From CAYLUN01 sp964386865 (GTDB lineage Bacteria > Verrucomicrobiota > Kiritimatiellia > RFP12 > UBA1067), in NCBI GenBank assembly GCA_964386865.1, contig CAYLUN010000002.1, positions 1-64,000 of the forward strand: a stretch of DNA of 64,000 nt, written 5' to 3'. The translations under genes were made by a program, and so were the position numbers. How positions within the stretch are numbered: the stretch's first letter is position 1; the number at the start of each line of letters is the position of its first letter. The notes beneath the pieces were generated by a model, which did not search any database, had not been told where the DNA came from, and saw nothing but the letters and a program-made list of their open reading frames with translations. Shown one piece after another: positions 33,937-43,946 of the stretch.

Positions 33937-36750
33937 ATGAAAACGATCATCCACTTCGCCGTGGCCGTGGCCCTGCTGCTGAGTCAAACGGTGTTTGCGT
34001 CTGAAGCCCTGCCGCTCGAGCAGGCCTTCCAGAACCCGACGCTTCGCGGCGCGCCTGCTGATTCGCAGTTGGGCGTCTTCTGGTTCTGGGCCAACACCGT
34101 CACACGAGAGGGCATCCGGCGCGACCTTGAGGAGATGCAGCGTGCCGGAATTCGCCGGGCAGTTCTGAGCATGACCCGCGCGCACAGCGCCACCGTTGAA
34201 GAGGGGGGCGTCGTGTTCCTCACGCCGGAGTGGCTGGCGCTCTTCCGCTACGCGCTCGACGAGGCGGAGCGGCTGGGCCTTCAAGTCAGCGCGGTCATGA
34301 GCAACGGCTGGTATCAGGGCGCCCCGTGGGTCACTCCGGAACTGGGCGCGCAGATGCTGGTCTGGTCGGAGACCGCGGTGACCGGGCCGGCGGCTTTCCA
34401 GAAGGCGCTCGCGCAGCCCGGCTCGTTCCGCAAAGGAAAGCGGGCGGGGATTTCCAGGCAGGCCAAGGGCCAGTTCAAGCCTGTCGCGACGCTCGCTTTT
34501 CGCCAAAACGATAAGGGGGAGTTGCTCAAGGAGTCGCTGGTGCGGCTCGACGACAAGCTGCAGCCCGACGGCACGCTGACGTGGCCGGTGCCCGAGGGCG
34601 CCTGGCTTGTGCTGCGGTTTGCGCACGTGCCCAACTTCATCCCGATGAAGCAGGATTCGCCGGGCTTCACCGGCTTGCAGATCGACCACCTGAGCGCCTC
34701 GGCCATCGAGCAGTTCTTCGCCAAGGTCGGCGTGCCCATGCTGGAGGCCGCGGGCCCGCATGTCGGCAAGACGCTGGACTATTTCCACGAGGACAGCATC
34801 GAGCTGGGGCACTTCGACTGGACGGGCGACCTGCCTGCGCAGTTCGAGGCCCGCCGGAGCTACGACCTGATTCCCTGGCTGCCCATCCTGGCCGGGAAGA
34901 CGTTTGCGGGCCTTCCGCAGGCCAGCCGCGTCGACCACGACTTCACGCTGACGGTAGACGAGCTCCTAGCTGACGAACACTACGGCCGGTTTCGCGAACT
35001 CTGCCACCGGCGCGGGCTCAAGCTAGAGACCGAGGGCGGTGACGTACGCGGCAGCATCCGCGTGAAGGGCATGGCCGACTTGCCAATGGGCGAGTTCTGG
35101 AACGCCCGGCCCAATAAGAAGGACGCGCGCTACGTCGACAAATCCAACCTCCTGCGCGCGTTCAACCCGAACGCCGTTTTCGCCAGCCACCTCTACGGCG
35201 CGGGCCGCGTGTCCTTCGAGGCCTTCACGACGGCCCAGCACTGGATGGAGAGCCCCGCCACGCTCAAGCCGCTGGCCGACGAAGTGTACTGCCTGGGCGC
35301 CAACCATCTGACCTGGCACGGCTATTCCTACTCGCGGCCGGAGTCGCCCAAGCCCGGCGACGTTTACTTCGCCGGCACGCACCTCAACCCGGGCGTCACC
35401 TGGTGGCCTTATGCGGGCACTTTCATCGCCTATCTGAACCGGTGTCAATCCCTGCTGCAGGCCGGCCTTCCGGTGGCCGACATCCTCTACGTGGACGGCC
35501 CCGAAACGCAGGACATGCTCCAGTGGAACGGGGCGCGATCAAGCGCCGCGCTCTACAAGTGCGACGCGATTCCGGGCGAGCTCCTGGCGGCGCAGCTGGC
35601 TGTGCTTCCGGGCGGGCGCGTCAGCGTATCGAACCGGGCCTCCTACGCGGTACTGGCTGTCGCCAACGCCGCCATCGAGCCGGAGGTTATTCAGAAGATC
35701 AGCCGCCTGGTGAGCGGAGGCGCGACCGCCTGGTTTCGCACGGTGCCGCGGCAGGCGCCCGGCTTCACCGGCTATCCCGAATCGGACAGGGCTATTGCGA
35801 GCGCCCTCAGCGAGCTGGGCGCGGACGGGCCGGCAGGCGTACATGCGGTTGGGAAGGGCAGGGTCATCCTCGGCGACATGCCCGTGAAGGACGCGCTCGA
35901 ACGGATCGGCCTCGCGCCTGACTTCGCCTACGCGGCGGACGGCGGTCAGCCGTGCCTCGACTACGCCCATCGTCGGGCCGACGGGGCGGACATCTACTTC
36001 GTCGCGAACTGGACGGGCGCGTGGCGCCGCGCGGAGTGCGCCTTCCGCGTAACAGGCAAGCAGCCGGAGCTTTGGGATCCCGTGACCGGCGCGGTGGTTC
36101 CATGCAACAGCTACCGGTTTGACAAGAACGCGACCCGCCTGTCGCTGCACCTGCCGCCCAACGGCTCAACCTTTGTGGTCTTCAGAAAAGAGGCCGTCGC
36201 ATCGCACCTGCCTGCGGAGCGCGCCGAGCCGCCCGACGCCGGCCTGCCGCTCGACGGCCCGTGGCGCATCCGCTTCAGCCCGGCCCGCGAGGAACTGGCC
36301 GCGTTCGAGACGAACAGCGCGTCGCTCTTTCTGTGGAACGAGTGCGCGGATGCCCGCCTCAAGGGCTTCGCCGGTAGCGCGTCGTATTCCACGACGTTCA
36401 TGGCCGGCCCGGATACCGGGCGGATCCTCGACCTCGGCGCAGTCTATGACTTAGCCGAAGTGCTGGTGAACGGCCAGCCGCTGGATGTCGTCTGGACAGC
36501 GCCGTTTCGCGTGGACCTCTCGTCGGCCGTGCGGCCAGGCACCAACACCTTGGACATCCGCGTGGTCAACACCTGGCACAACTGGCGTTTGCTCAGCAAC
36601 TATTTGCCCGTGCGGCACGACTGGTCTTCTCGGGGGCTCAAAGAACCGCTTCTTCCTGCCGGCCTGGCCGGGCCGGTTCGGCTGATGGACAGGGAAGCAG
36701 GCGCAGGCGGACAGGCCGGCGGGCCTGCCGTCGGCACAGGAACCGAATGA
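33937..36750 (+). CDS. Secreted GH106-type glycosyl hydrolase (alpha-L-rhamnosidase-like), first copy
   Basis: 937 residues from ATG 33937 with signal peptide (FAVAVALLLSQTVFASEA), four bases after the sulfatase stop. GVFWFWANTVTREGIRRDLE is the GH106 opening, followed by ERLGLQVSAVMSNGWYQGA and a catalytic region with KTLDYFHEDSIELGHFDWT. Residues about 770-930 form a galactose-binding jelly roll (LDLGAVYDLAEVLVNGQPLD). GH106 enzymes are calcium-dependent inverting alpha-L-rhamnosidases. The W-F-W-A-N version of the entry motif differs from R-W-W-W-P-G in the next gene, so the two copies probably act on different linkages. Confidence 0.82.
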   Translation: MKTIIHFAVAVALLLSQTVFASEALPLEQAFQNPTLRGAPADSQLGVFWFWANTVTREGIRRDLEEMQRAGIRRAVLSMTRAHSATVEEGGVVFLTPEWLALFRYALDEAERLGLQVSAVMSNGWYQGAPWVTPELGAQMLVWSETAVTGPAAFQKALAQPGSFRKGKRAGISRQAKGQFKPVATLAFRQNDKGELLKESLVRLDDKLQPDGTLTWPVPEGAWLVLRFAHVPNFIPMKQDSPGFTGLQIDHLSASAIEQFFAKVGVPMLEAAGPHVGKTLDYFHEDSIELGHFDWTGDLPAQFEARRSYDLIPWLPILAGKTFAGLPQASRVDHDFTLTVDELLADEHYGRFRELCHRRGLKLETEGGDVRGSIRVKGMADLPMGEFWNARPNKKDARYVDKSNLLRAFNPNAVFASHLYGAGRVSFEAFTTAQHWMESPATLKPLADEVYCLGANHLTWHGYSYSRPESPKPGDVYFAGTHLNPGVTWWPYAGTFIAYLNRCQSLLQAGLPVADILYVDGPETQDMLQWNGARSSAALYKCDAIPGELLAAQLAVLPGGRVSVSNRASYAVLAVANAAIEPEVIQKISRLVSGGATAWFRTVPRQAPGFTGYPESDRAIASALSELGADGPAGVHAVGKGRVILGDMPVKDALERIGLAPDFAYAADGGQPCLDYAHRRADGADIYFVANWTGAWRRAECAFRVTGKQPELWDPVTGAVVPCNSYRFDKNATRLSLHLPPNGSTFVVFRKEAVASHLPAERAEPPDAGLPLDGPWRIRFSPAREELAAFETNSASLFLWNECADARLKGFAGSASYSTTFMAGPDTGRILDLGAVYDLAEVLVNGQPLDVVWTAPFRVDLSSAVRPGTNTLDIRVVNTWHNWRLLSNYLPVRHDWSSRGLKEPLLPAGLAGPVRLMDREAGAGGQAGGPAVGTGTE

Positions 36751-36751
36751 A

Positions 36752-39700
36752 ATGAAACTCTTTCAAGAAAGCGGGCTACGCGGAATCGGCTGGATTCTGC
36801 TAGCGGTGGCGAGGACGGTCAGCGCGGGTGTACTGCTGGAGACGGAGTTCTCCGGCCCAGCGGGGCCGTTGGCGGGGCGGGACGGCTGGAGCGGCCGGTC
36901 GGACGCGGTTCAGGCGGATGGCAAGGGTCTGGCCGGACTAGGCGACGCAGACGGTTTTGTGAAGCGGCGCGTGTCCGCCCCGGAGAAACCCGGCCGGATT
37001 CGGCTCGCCGCGCACGTACGCGTCTCGGCGCTGCCTGACAGCGCGATGCGCAACCACCATCTCGTCGGCAAGGAGCAGCCCGCGTGGATCGCGCTGGAAT
37101 TTACTGACAACGAGTCCCCCAAGGCCGGCCTGGCCGCGGCGAAGCTCTCCGCCTCCGTCTCATCAGACGGGACGAGCGTCAGCATCGGCCTCGGCCGGTC
37201 GGTGGGCGCGGTTGCGCCTGAGTTCGGCGTTTTCCAAGCCGTCGGCGACGGTAGCGGCGAACTGGCCTTGGAGTATGACTTCGCCGCGGGACGCGCGACT
37301 GCGTTCTGGAACGGCAGCGCTGTGCTCACGGGCGCGCTGCGGCTGCAGGCGCAGGAGGTCGCGTGGGTCGGCTTCCAGCTGCGCCGCATGCGGCCGCTCG
37401 GAAGCGCAGCGCCGGGCGGGATAGACCGGCTCACGGTCGAGTGCTCCGGCGCGTCTGCGGCCGCTGCCGTGGCGGCCGTCCAGCCCGTGCCGCTGCGAGG
37501 CCCGAACCTGCCGCTCGGCTCGCGAGAGAACGCGGAGGTTGTGCGAGCACGCGAGATCGAGGCGCGGATCGATGGAGCGAAGACGGAGTTGGAGACGCTG
37601 GCTGCGCTCAAAGCCGGCTGGGACAATCCGCCTGCGACCTACCGGCCGCACACGCGCTGGTGGTGGCCGGGCAACGCTGTCACGAAAGAGGGCATCGACT
37701 GGCAACTGGAGCAGATGAAGGAAAAGGGCTTTGGCGGCGTGGAGATCATGAGCTTTCTCAAGGTGTACGAGAAAGGGAACATCGAGTTCGGTTCGCCGGA
37801 GTTCTTCGAGATGGTGCATCACGCCGTGGCCAAGGCGCAGGAGTTGGGCCTGCTCGTGACGCCGCCGCTGGGTCCGGGCTGGAATCACGGACACGCCTGG
37901 GTGCCAGAGCAGAGCCGGTCCAAAGTGCTGGTTATCGCCGAGCAGGCCATCGCCGGCGGCCAGCCGCTGGAGTGCGCGCTGGCGCCGCCGAAAGAGTACA
38001 CCCGGCAGAAGAGAAGGATCGAGGCCGTGGTCGCGGTCAAGCTCAATACCCAGGGCCAGCCGGACAGCCGCCAGCGGGTGGACTTGAGCGCAAACATCAA
38101 GGGTGCAAAGGATTTCACTGTGAACGCGAAGCTCCAGGTGAGCGCCAATCTGCCTGCGGGGCGCTGGCGGCTCATGAGCTTCTGGACTGTCTACACCGGC
38201 CAGAAGTGCGCCGCCGAAAATTACGACCCGCCCTCCGCGATCGTCGATCACTTGGACAAGAAAGCGGTTCGGGGCTATGCGGAATACATGGGCGAACGCT
38301 ACCGCGCGCTCTTCGGCGAGCATTTCGGACAGACTGTGGACTCCTTCTTTGGCGACAGCTATGAGCTGAAGCAGGAGGACTTCCTGTGGAGCGCGGACCT
38401 GTTCGAGCTCTTTAAAAAGGAGAAGGGGTACGACCTTCGGCCCTATCTGCCGTTGTTGAGATATGACGGCGCTCCCGAAACGCCCTATGTCCGCTACGAC
38501 TTCGGGCATTTTCTGCATCTCCTCGGCATGGAGGCTGCCATCGGCGCGCTGGTGGACTACAGCGACGGGGTCGGCGTGCAGATGCGGCAGCAGCCGCACT
38601 ACCGGTTTACTGCGGAACTGATCGAGGCCTCCGGCCGGCTGCCCCGGCCTGAAACGGAAAACACGAAGCGCAGCTTCGAGCCCATGTTCTGGCACAAGCT
38701 CACGGCCAGCGGCGCGCAGCTCTATCCGTCGAAGGAAAAGCGCTGGGTCTCCGCCGAGGCTTTCACGTTTATCAACACCAAGTACCGCACCACGATGGAG
38801 CAGATCAAGCGGGGGACGGATCTCTTTCTGCGCGACGGCGTCACGCAGTTCTACAACCACGGCTATTTCTACACGCCGGAAAAGGAGCTGGAGCCGGCCC
38901 GCGACCTCATCTGGATGAACCGGATCAGCCACGTGAACACCTGGTGGCCGTACTACCGTGGACTGGCCGACTATCAGGCGCGCGCGGCCTTCCTCAGCCG
39001 CCAGGGCCGGGCGCAAGCGAGCGTGTTGCTCTACTCGCCGATGCCCACCGTCTGGTCGGAGCGGGCGGAGTTTCCCTGCAAGCACGTGCGCGATGTGCCG
39101 TTCGGGAAACTGCCCAAAATGCTGGTCGCCAGCGGCTATGATTTCGACTGCGTGAACGATGATCTGCTGCAGCGCCACAGCGAGGTGCGCGACGGTAAGC
39201 TGCTCATCAACGGCTATGCGTATTCCGCGCTGATCCTGCCGCGCGTCCTCTGCCTCGCGCCTGAAACGCTGGCCGTTGTCGAGCGCTTCGCACGCGCAGG
39301 GGGGGCGGTGTTTGCCTTGAACGCCCTGCCGCAGAGAACCACCGGTCTGCTCCGGCACGAGGAGCGTGACCAGCAGTTGGCCCAACGGGTTCAGTCGTTG
39401 TTTGAGCCTCGGGGCGGCTCGAAGTCGGTCGGCTCAGGAACGACGTGTTATCTGCCGGACTGTGACGGGTTCGACTACTTGAAAGCCTGGAGCCCCGGCT
39501 CAGTGGAATGGTCTGCGACAGAGCCGCTAAGCACGGCCTATGTGAAATTCGTCGCCGCGTTGCGCGAGCGGCTGGCTCCGGACTTCGAGATCGTAGGCGC
39601 GCCGCTGAGCGACGGGTTGACATTCCGACACACGCGGATCGGACAGGTGGACGCCTGGTTCATCTGCAATCTGCAGCCCGCCGCGCAGCGCACGGAGGTC

Positions 39701-40441
39701 ATCTTGAACACCCAGGAGCGGTTCGCGCAACTCTGGAACCCGCTGACCGGTCAGATCCGGGCAGCAACCAAAGCGCGGGCGACTGCGGACGGGCGGCTCG
39801 CGCTGACCGTTGACCTGCAGCCCTGGGAATCCCTGTTCGCGCTTCTCACGGCGGCGCCCGACAAGGCCTTGGCTCCGGCTCCGGAGCGACGGCTGGACAC
39901 GGCGTGGACGCTGTCAGGAACATGGGCCGTGGCCTTCAGCGGGCTCGGCGGCGCGCAGAAACAACTGAGTCTGACGAACCTAGCGAGCTGGGTCGCCTTG
40001 CCGGGGCTGAAGGACTTTTCCGGCAGCGCACAGTACGCGCTCGACGTCGCGTTGCCGCCGGACATCACGGACGGAAACAAGGCCCTGTTTCTGGACTTGG
40101 GAGAGGTGCATGAGGTCGCGCACGTGCGGGTTAACGGAGCGGAGGCGGGCAACGTCTGGATGCAGCCTTATCGGGTCGAGGTGACCGGCCTGCTCAGGCC
40201 CGGAACGAACACGTTCCAGATCAGCGTGGCCAATCTGCTGTGGAACTACGCGGCCGGCCTCGCCGCCCCCACGCCGATTCCGCAGGCGCTGCAGGAACAT
40301 TACGGCGCGACGTGGAATCAGGAGTACGGCGGCTGGAAGTCGCTGCAGGCGGCCAAGCGGAACCACAAGGACGACCGGTTGCCGTCGGGCCTGCTCGGAC
40401 CGGTGCGGCTGCTTACGACGGAGACTAGCAATGCGCAATAG
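36752..40441 (+). CDS. Secreted GH106-type glycosyl hydrolase with N-terminal LamG/DUF1080-like domain, second copy
   Basis: 1229 residues starting one base after the previous stop. After a signal segment, residues about 25-230 are a beta-sandwich domain (LLETEFSGPAGPLAGRDGW, ECSGASA end). GH106 begins near residue 300 with HTRWWWPGNAVTKEGIDWQL and continues through LLVTPPLGPGWNHGHAW, VDSFFGDSYELKQEDFLW and WWPYYRGLADYQARAAFL. The C-terminal jelly roll has LDLGEVHEVAHVRVNGAEAG and ends near LLGPVRL. The closest known activity is alpha-L-rhamnosidase. The neighbouring sulfatases suggest that its substrate carries sulfate groups that must be removed first. The next sulfatase overlaps it by eleven bases. 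Confidence 0.85.
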   Translation: MKLFQESGLRGIGWILLAVARTVSAGVLLETEFSGPAGPLAGRDGWSGRSDAVQADGKGLAGLGDADGFVKRRVSAPEKPGRIRLAAHVRVSALPDSAMRNHHLVGKEQPAWIALEFTDNESPKAGLAAAKLSASVSSDGTSVSIGLGRSVGAVAPEFGVFQAVGDGSGELALEYDFAAGRATAFWNGSAVLTGALRLQAQEVAWVGFQLRRMRPLGSAAPGGIDRLTVECSGASAAAAVAAVQPVPLRGPNLPLGSRENAEVVRAREIEARIDGAKTELETLAALKAGWDNPPATYRPHTRWWWPGNAVTKEGIDWQLEQMKEKGFGGVEIMSFLKVYEKGNIEFGSPEFFEMVHHAVAKAQELGLLVTPPLGPGWNHGHAWVPEQSRSKVLVIAEQAIAGGQPLECALAPPKEYTRQKRRIEAVVAVKLNTQGQPDSRQRVDLSANIKGAKDFTVNAKLQVSANLPAGRWRLMSFWTVYTGQKCAAENYDPPSAIVDHLDKKAVRGYAEYMGERYRALFGEHFGQTVDSFFGDSYELKQEDFLWSADLFELFKKEKGYDLRPYLPLLRYDGAPETPYVRYDFGHFLHLLGMEAAIGALVDYSDGVGVQMRQQPHYRFTAELIEASGRLPRPETENTKRSFEPMFWHKLTASGAQLYPSKEKRWVSAEAFTFINTKYRTTMEQIKRGTDLFLRDGVTQFYNHGYFYTPEKELEPARDLIWMNRISHVNTWWPYYRGLADYQARAAFLSRQGRAQASVLLYSPMPTVWSERAEFPCKHVRDVPFGKLPKMLVASGYDFDCVNDDLLQRHSEVRDGKLLINGYAYSALILPRVLCLAPETLAVVERFARAGGAVFALNALPQRTTGLLRHEERDQQLAQRVQSLFEPRGGSKSVGSGTTCYLPDCDGFDYLKAWSPGSVEWSATEPLSTAYVKFVAALRERLAPDFEIVGAPLSDGLTFRHTRIGQVDAWFICNLQPAAQRTEVILNTQERFAQLWNPLTGQIRAATKARATADGRLALTVDLQPWESLFALLTAAPDKALAPAPERRLDTAWTLSGTWAVAFSGLGGAQKQLSLTNLASWVALPGLKDFSGSAQYALDVALPPDITDGNKALFLDLGEVHEVAHVRVNGAEAGNVWMQPYRVEVTGLLRPGTNTFQISVANLLWNYAAGLAAPTPIPQALQEHYGATWNQEYGGWKSLQAAKRNHKDDRLPSGLLGPVRLLTTETSNAQ

Positions 40442-41954
40442 GTTTACGGGGGGGCAAGGGCTAAGATGTGTTCTGGGAGCCACGCTGCTGGCCGCCTGTG
40501 CCGCTGCCGTGTGGGGTAACCCTGTTGCGTTAGCGGCCGACAAGAACCCAGATTCCCAGCCCGTGGAAGCGTCCGCCGGCCGCGCGGGCACAGCCAGGCC
40601 CAATATCCTCGTGATTGTCACTGATCAGCAGCATGCGGGCATGTTGAGCTGTGCCGGTAATCCGTGGGTCAAGACGCCGCATCTGGATGGCCTGGCTGGC
40701 GGAGGGGTGCGCTTTGAAAAGGCCTATTGCGCCAATCCGGTCTGCGTGCCGTCGCGGTTCGCCATGTTCAGCGGCACGCTGCCTTCGGCCATCGGCATGG
40801 ACTGCAACAAGAGCGACGTGCATGAGACGTCCGCGAGCATCTTGCGCAACACGATGGGCACGATCTTCAAGCACGCCGACTACCGTACCGTCTATGGCGG
40901 CAAGTCCCATTTTCCCAAGACAGGTACGCGGCTGCCCGCCGTCGAGGCGTACGGCTTCGAGCCGCTCCGGCAGCAGGGCAACGAAGAAGGCCGGGAGGAA
41001 TTGGCGGAGGACTGCGTAAGATTTTTCCAGCAAAAACAGGAGCGGCCGTTTCTGCTGGTGGCTTCGTTCATCAATCCCCACGACATCTGTTTCATGGCCA
41101 TGGCGGCGGCTGCCAAGCGGAAGCGCGAAGCCAAAACCAGGGCGGATGAGGCGGTGGAGGCGGCCCTGAAAATGCCCGACGGCGTTTCGGAAGAGGAGTT
41201 TTTTGCAAAATACTGCCCGCCGCTGCCGGCGAATTTTGAAATTCCGCAGAACGAGCCGGAGGGCTTGACCAGCCTGGACTGGCGCATGTTTCGGCCCTAT
41301 GTGCGCCAGCACTGGACAGAGCAGGACTGGCGGCGGCACCGCTGGGCCTATGCGCGCCTGACCGAGCGCGTGGACGCGCAAATCGGTCGGGTGCTGGACG
41401 CGCTGAAGCAGGCCGGCTTGGAGGAGAACACGGTGGTGGTCTTCACCAGCGACCACGGCGACATGGATGCGGCTCATCGGCTGGAACACAAAAGCATGCC
41501 CTACGAAGAGGCGATACGCGTGCCGCTCATCGTGAGTTGGAAGGGCGTGACCCGGCGCGGCTCGGTGGACCGCGAACACTTGGTATCCACGGGTTTGGAC
41601 TTGATCCCCACGCTCTGTGATTTCGCCGGCGTCGCCGTGCCGCCTGAGCTCAAAGGGCGCAGCGTCCGGAAATTGGCTGAAGGTCTGGCGGTGGGGGATT
41701 GGCGCAAGACGCTGGTGGTGGAGAATGAGAATTCCCGCATTCTGCACATGGGGCGGAGCAAATATGTGGTTTATGCGAAGGGCAATCAGCGGGAGCAATT
41801 CATGGATTTGGACAAGGATCCAGGCGAAATGAAGAACTTCGGCTCCGACCCGGACTATCAGACGCAGCTTGAGCGGGGGCGGCAAGAGTTGCGGGCTTGG
41901 TATGCCACGCACGGCTTCGAACTCGATCCGCAGTACCGTGTGAGCGGGCCATAA
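40431..41954 (+). CDS. Secreted sulfatase (CVPSR site)
   Basis: 507 residues with an N-terminal signal segment (GATLLAACAAAVWG). Metal site NILVIVTDQQHAGMLSCAG with D-Q rather than D-D, formylglycine motif C-V-P-S-R with Cys105, GGKSHFP, and FTSDHGDMDAAHRLEHKS. The D-Q metal site is shared with the sulfatase at 8368 and with N-sulfoglucosamine/choline-type branches. The start overlaps the end of the GH106 gene by eleven bases. The GTKT-type handle is absent, and the substrate is open. Confidence 0.93.
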   Translation: MRNRFTGGQGLRCVLGATLLAACAAAVWGNPVALAADKNPDSQPVEASAGRAGTARPNILVIVTDQQHAGMLSCAGNPWVKTPHLDGLAGGGVRFEKAYCANPVCVPSRFAMFSGTLPSAIGMDCNKSDVHETSASILRNTMGTIFKHADYRTVYGGKSHFPKTGTRLPAVEAYGFEPLRQQGNEEGREELAEDCVRFFQQKQERPFLLVASFINPHDICFMAMAAAAKRKREAKTRADEAVEAALKMPDGVSEEEFFAKYCPPLPANFEIPQNEPEGLTSLDWRMFRPYVRQHWTEQDWRRHRWAYARLTERVDAQIGRVLDALKQAGLEENTVVVFTSDHGDMDAAHRLEHKSMPYEEAIRVPLIVSWKGVTRRGSVDREHLVSTGLDLIPTLCDFAGVAVPPELKGRSVRKLAEGLAVGDWRKTLVVENENSRILHMGRSKYVVYAKGNQREQFMDLDKDPGEMKNFGSDPDYQTQLERGRQELRAWYATHGFELDPQYRVSGP

Positions 41955-41972
41955 GAAAAGGGGCAAAACGTG

Positions 41973-43946
41973 ATGCGCATGCAGTGTCTAATCGTGGGGC
42001 TCATCCTGCTAGCGGGCGTGAGCGTTGCGGCGGCTAAGCCCAACGTCGTTCTCTTTCTTGTGGACGACATGGGGTGGATGGACACGGCCGTGAACGGGTC
42101 GACGTATTACGCGACGCCAAACATGGAGCGGCTCGCCCAGCGGGGGATGCGGTTCACCGACGCCTACGCCCATCCGCTGTGCTCGCCCACGCGCGCGAGC
42201 CTCCTCACGGGCCAGTCGCCGCTGCACCACGGCATCACGACGCCGGCGGGGCACAGCCCGCCGCGGGCGCGGGAGTTGCGAGCCCAGGCACCGCCGGCCC
42301 AGCCGTTTGTCTATCCGATTACGCAGACCTACTTGGAGCCGTCCGAATACACGCTGGCGGAGGCGCTGCGCGACGCGGGCTACCGCACGGCGCACCTGGG
42401 CAAGTGGCACCTGGGCCTCACGCCGCCGCATTGGCCCGAGCAGCAGGGCTTTGACGTCGCCTTCCATGCCGAGCCCAGCGCGGGGCCGCCGAGCTACTTC
42501 TCGCCCTACGGCGTGAAGCCGGACGGCGAGCCGGGAGGCAAGACCCATGTCGGCACCATCACCGACGGCCCGCCGGGTGAGTATATCGCTGACCGGCTCA
42601 CGGACGAAGCGGTCAGGTTCATCACTGAAAACCGCGACCGCCCGTTCTTCCTGAACCTCTGGCACTACAACGTCCATGGGCCGTGGGGGTTCAAGACGAA
42701 CTACGCCGACGCTGTTGTGGGCAGGCAGGATCCGCGCGGCAAGCAGGGCAACCCCATCATGGCCGCCATGCTCCAGAGCACGGACGAAAGCCTGGGCCGC
42801 ATCCTCGACAAGCTGGATGAACTCAAGCTGACGGATAACACCATCTTCATCTTCTTCTCGGACAACGGCGGCAATGACTTCAGCAACGTGGCCGACCCTG
42901 AGCAGCAGGAAAAGGAGAAGCGGACGCCGCCCGCGAGCGATTTGCTCAAGAACTGGCGCAAGTACGCGGGCAACCTACCGCCGACCAACAACGACCCGCT
43001 CCGCGCCGGCAAAGGGACGATCTATGAGGGCGGTGTGCGCGTGCCGTTGATGATCGCCTGGCCCGGCTCCGTGCAGCCCGGCTCGACCAGCGCGGCGATC
43101 GTCCACGCCTATGACCTCTATCCGACCCTGCTCGAGGCGCTCGGGCTCGCGCCGAATCCGAAGCAGCAAATGGACGGGATCAGCATCGTGCCCGCGCTCA
43201 AGCAGACCGGCCCGCTCGCCCGCGAGGGCGTGTTCACCTATTTTCCGCACAGCCTCTTCGGGATTCCGCCGGGCGTGAGCGTGCGCGCCGGCGAGTGGAA
43301 GCTCATCCGGTGGTACGAAACGAACGACGAGCATCCCGGCGCGCGCGAGCTCTACAATTTGAAGGACGACGTCGGCGAGACGAAGAACCTCGCCGCGCAA
43401 CTGCCTGACACCGTGAAGCGGCTGGATGCGCTCATCGACGGCTTTCTCGCCACGGGCGACGTCGTTCCCAAGCCGAACCCCGCTTACCGGCCCAAGGCTG
43501 CGGGTGTCCCTGCGGCGCCGACGTCCGCGGACCCCCTGCAAGGGTGGAAGGAGCAGAATTGCACGGCCGTGCTCACAAACGGCGCGCTGCGGGTCGAAGC
43601 CGGCGCCGGCGCCGCCGCCTTCCTCGGCACCGTGCAGCTTAGGCAGCCAGGCCCCGCCGTTTTGAAGCTGCGCGCGCGGTGCAGCGCGGGCGGGAAGGGC
43701 GCGGTGCAGTGGCGCACCTCCGGCCAGGCGACATTCCCGAAAGGCGCGCAAAGCGTGAGCTTCGAGCTGAAGCCCGGCGAAGCCTGGCAGGAGGTTGGCG
43801 TGGATCTGCCGGTCAGCGGCGAACTCGCGCACCTGCGTCTCTTCCTTCCCGTTGCCAAGGGGCCAGTGGAGATATCCTCCCTTCAATACCTTCCCGCCAA
43901 CGCTACGAAACCCGTGCGCGAATGGAGCTTCAGTGTGCAAAAATGA
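41973..43946 (+). CDS. Secreted sulfatase (CSPTR site) with C-terminal beta-sandwich extension
   Basis: 657 residues from ATG 41973; a GTG three bases earlier is equally possible, with AAGGGG six to nine bases upstream. Signal peptide MRMQCLIVGLILLAGVSVAA. NVVLFLVDDMGWMDTAVNG, C-S-P-T-R with Cys70, LGKWHLG and FFSDNGGND are arylsulfatase-A-type signatures. Residues about 510-657 form an extra domain (EQNCTAVLTNGALRVEAG...WSFSVQK) not needed for catalysis, probably carbohydrate binding. ATGA overlap with the following gene. Confidence 0.93.
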   Translation: MRMQCLIVGLILLAGVSVAAAKPNVVLFLVDDMGWMDTAVNGSTYYATPNMERLAQRGMRFTDAYAHPLCSPTRASLLTGQSPLHHGITTPAGHSPPRARELRAQAPPAQPFVYPITQTYLEPSEYTLAEALRDAGYRTAHLGKWHLGLTPPHWPEQQGFDVAFHAEPSAGPPSYFSPYGVKPDGEPGGKTHVGTITDGPPGEYIADRLTDEAVRFITENRDRPFFLNLWHYNVHGPWGFKTNYADAVVGRQDPRGKQGNPIMAAMLQSTDESLGRILDKLDELKLTDNTIFIFFSDNGGNDFSNVADPEQQEKEKRTPPASDLLKNWRKYAGNLPPTNNDPLRAGKGTIYEGGVRVPLMIAWPGSVQPGSTSAAIVHAYDLYPTLLEALGLAPNPKQQMDGISIVPALKQTGPLAREGVFTYFPHSLFGIPPGVSVRAGEWKLIRWYETNDEHPGARELYNLKDDVGETKNLAAQLPDTVKRLDALIDGFLATGDVVPKPNPAYRPKAAGVPAAPTSADPLQGWKEQNCTAVLTNGALRVEAGAGAAAFLGTVQLRQPGPAVLKLRARCSAGGKGAVQWRTSGQATFPKGAQSVSFELKPGEAWQEVGVDLPVSGELAHLRLFLPVAKGPVEISSLQYLPANATKPVREWSFSVQK

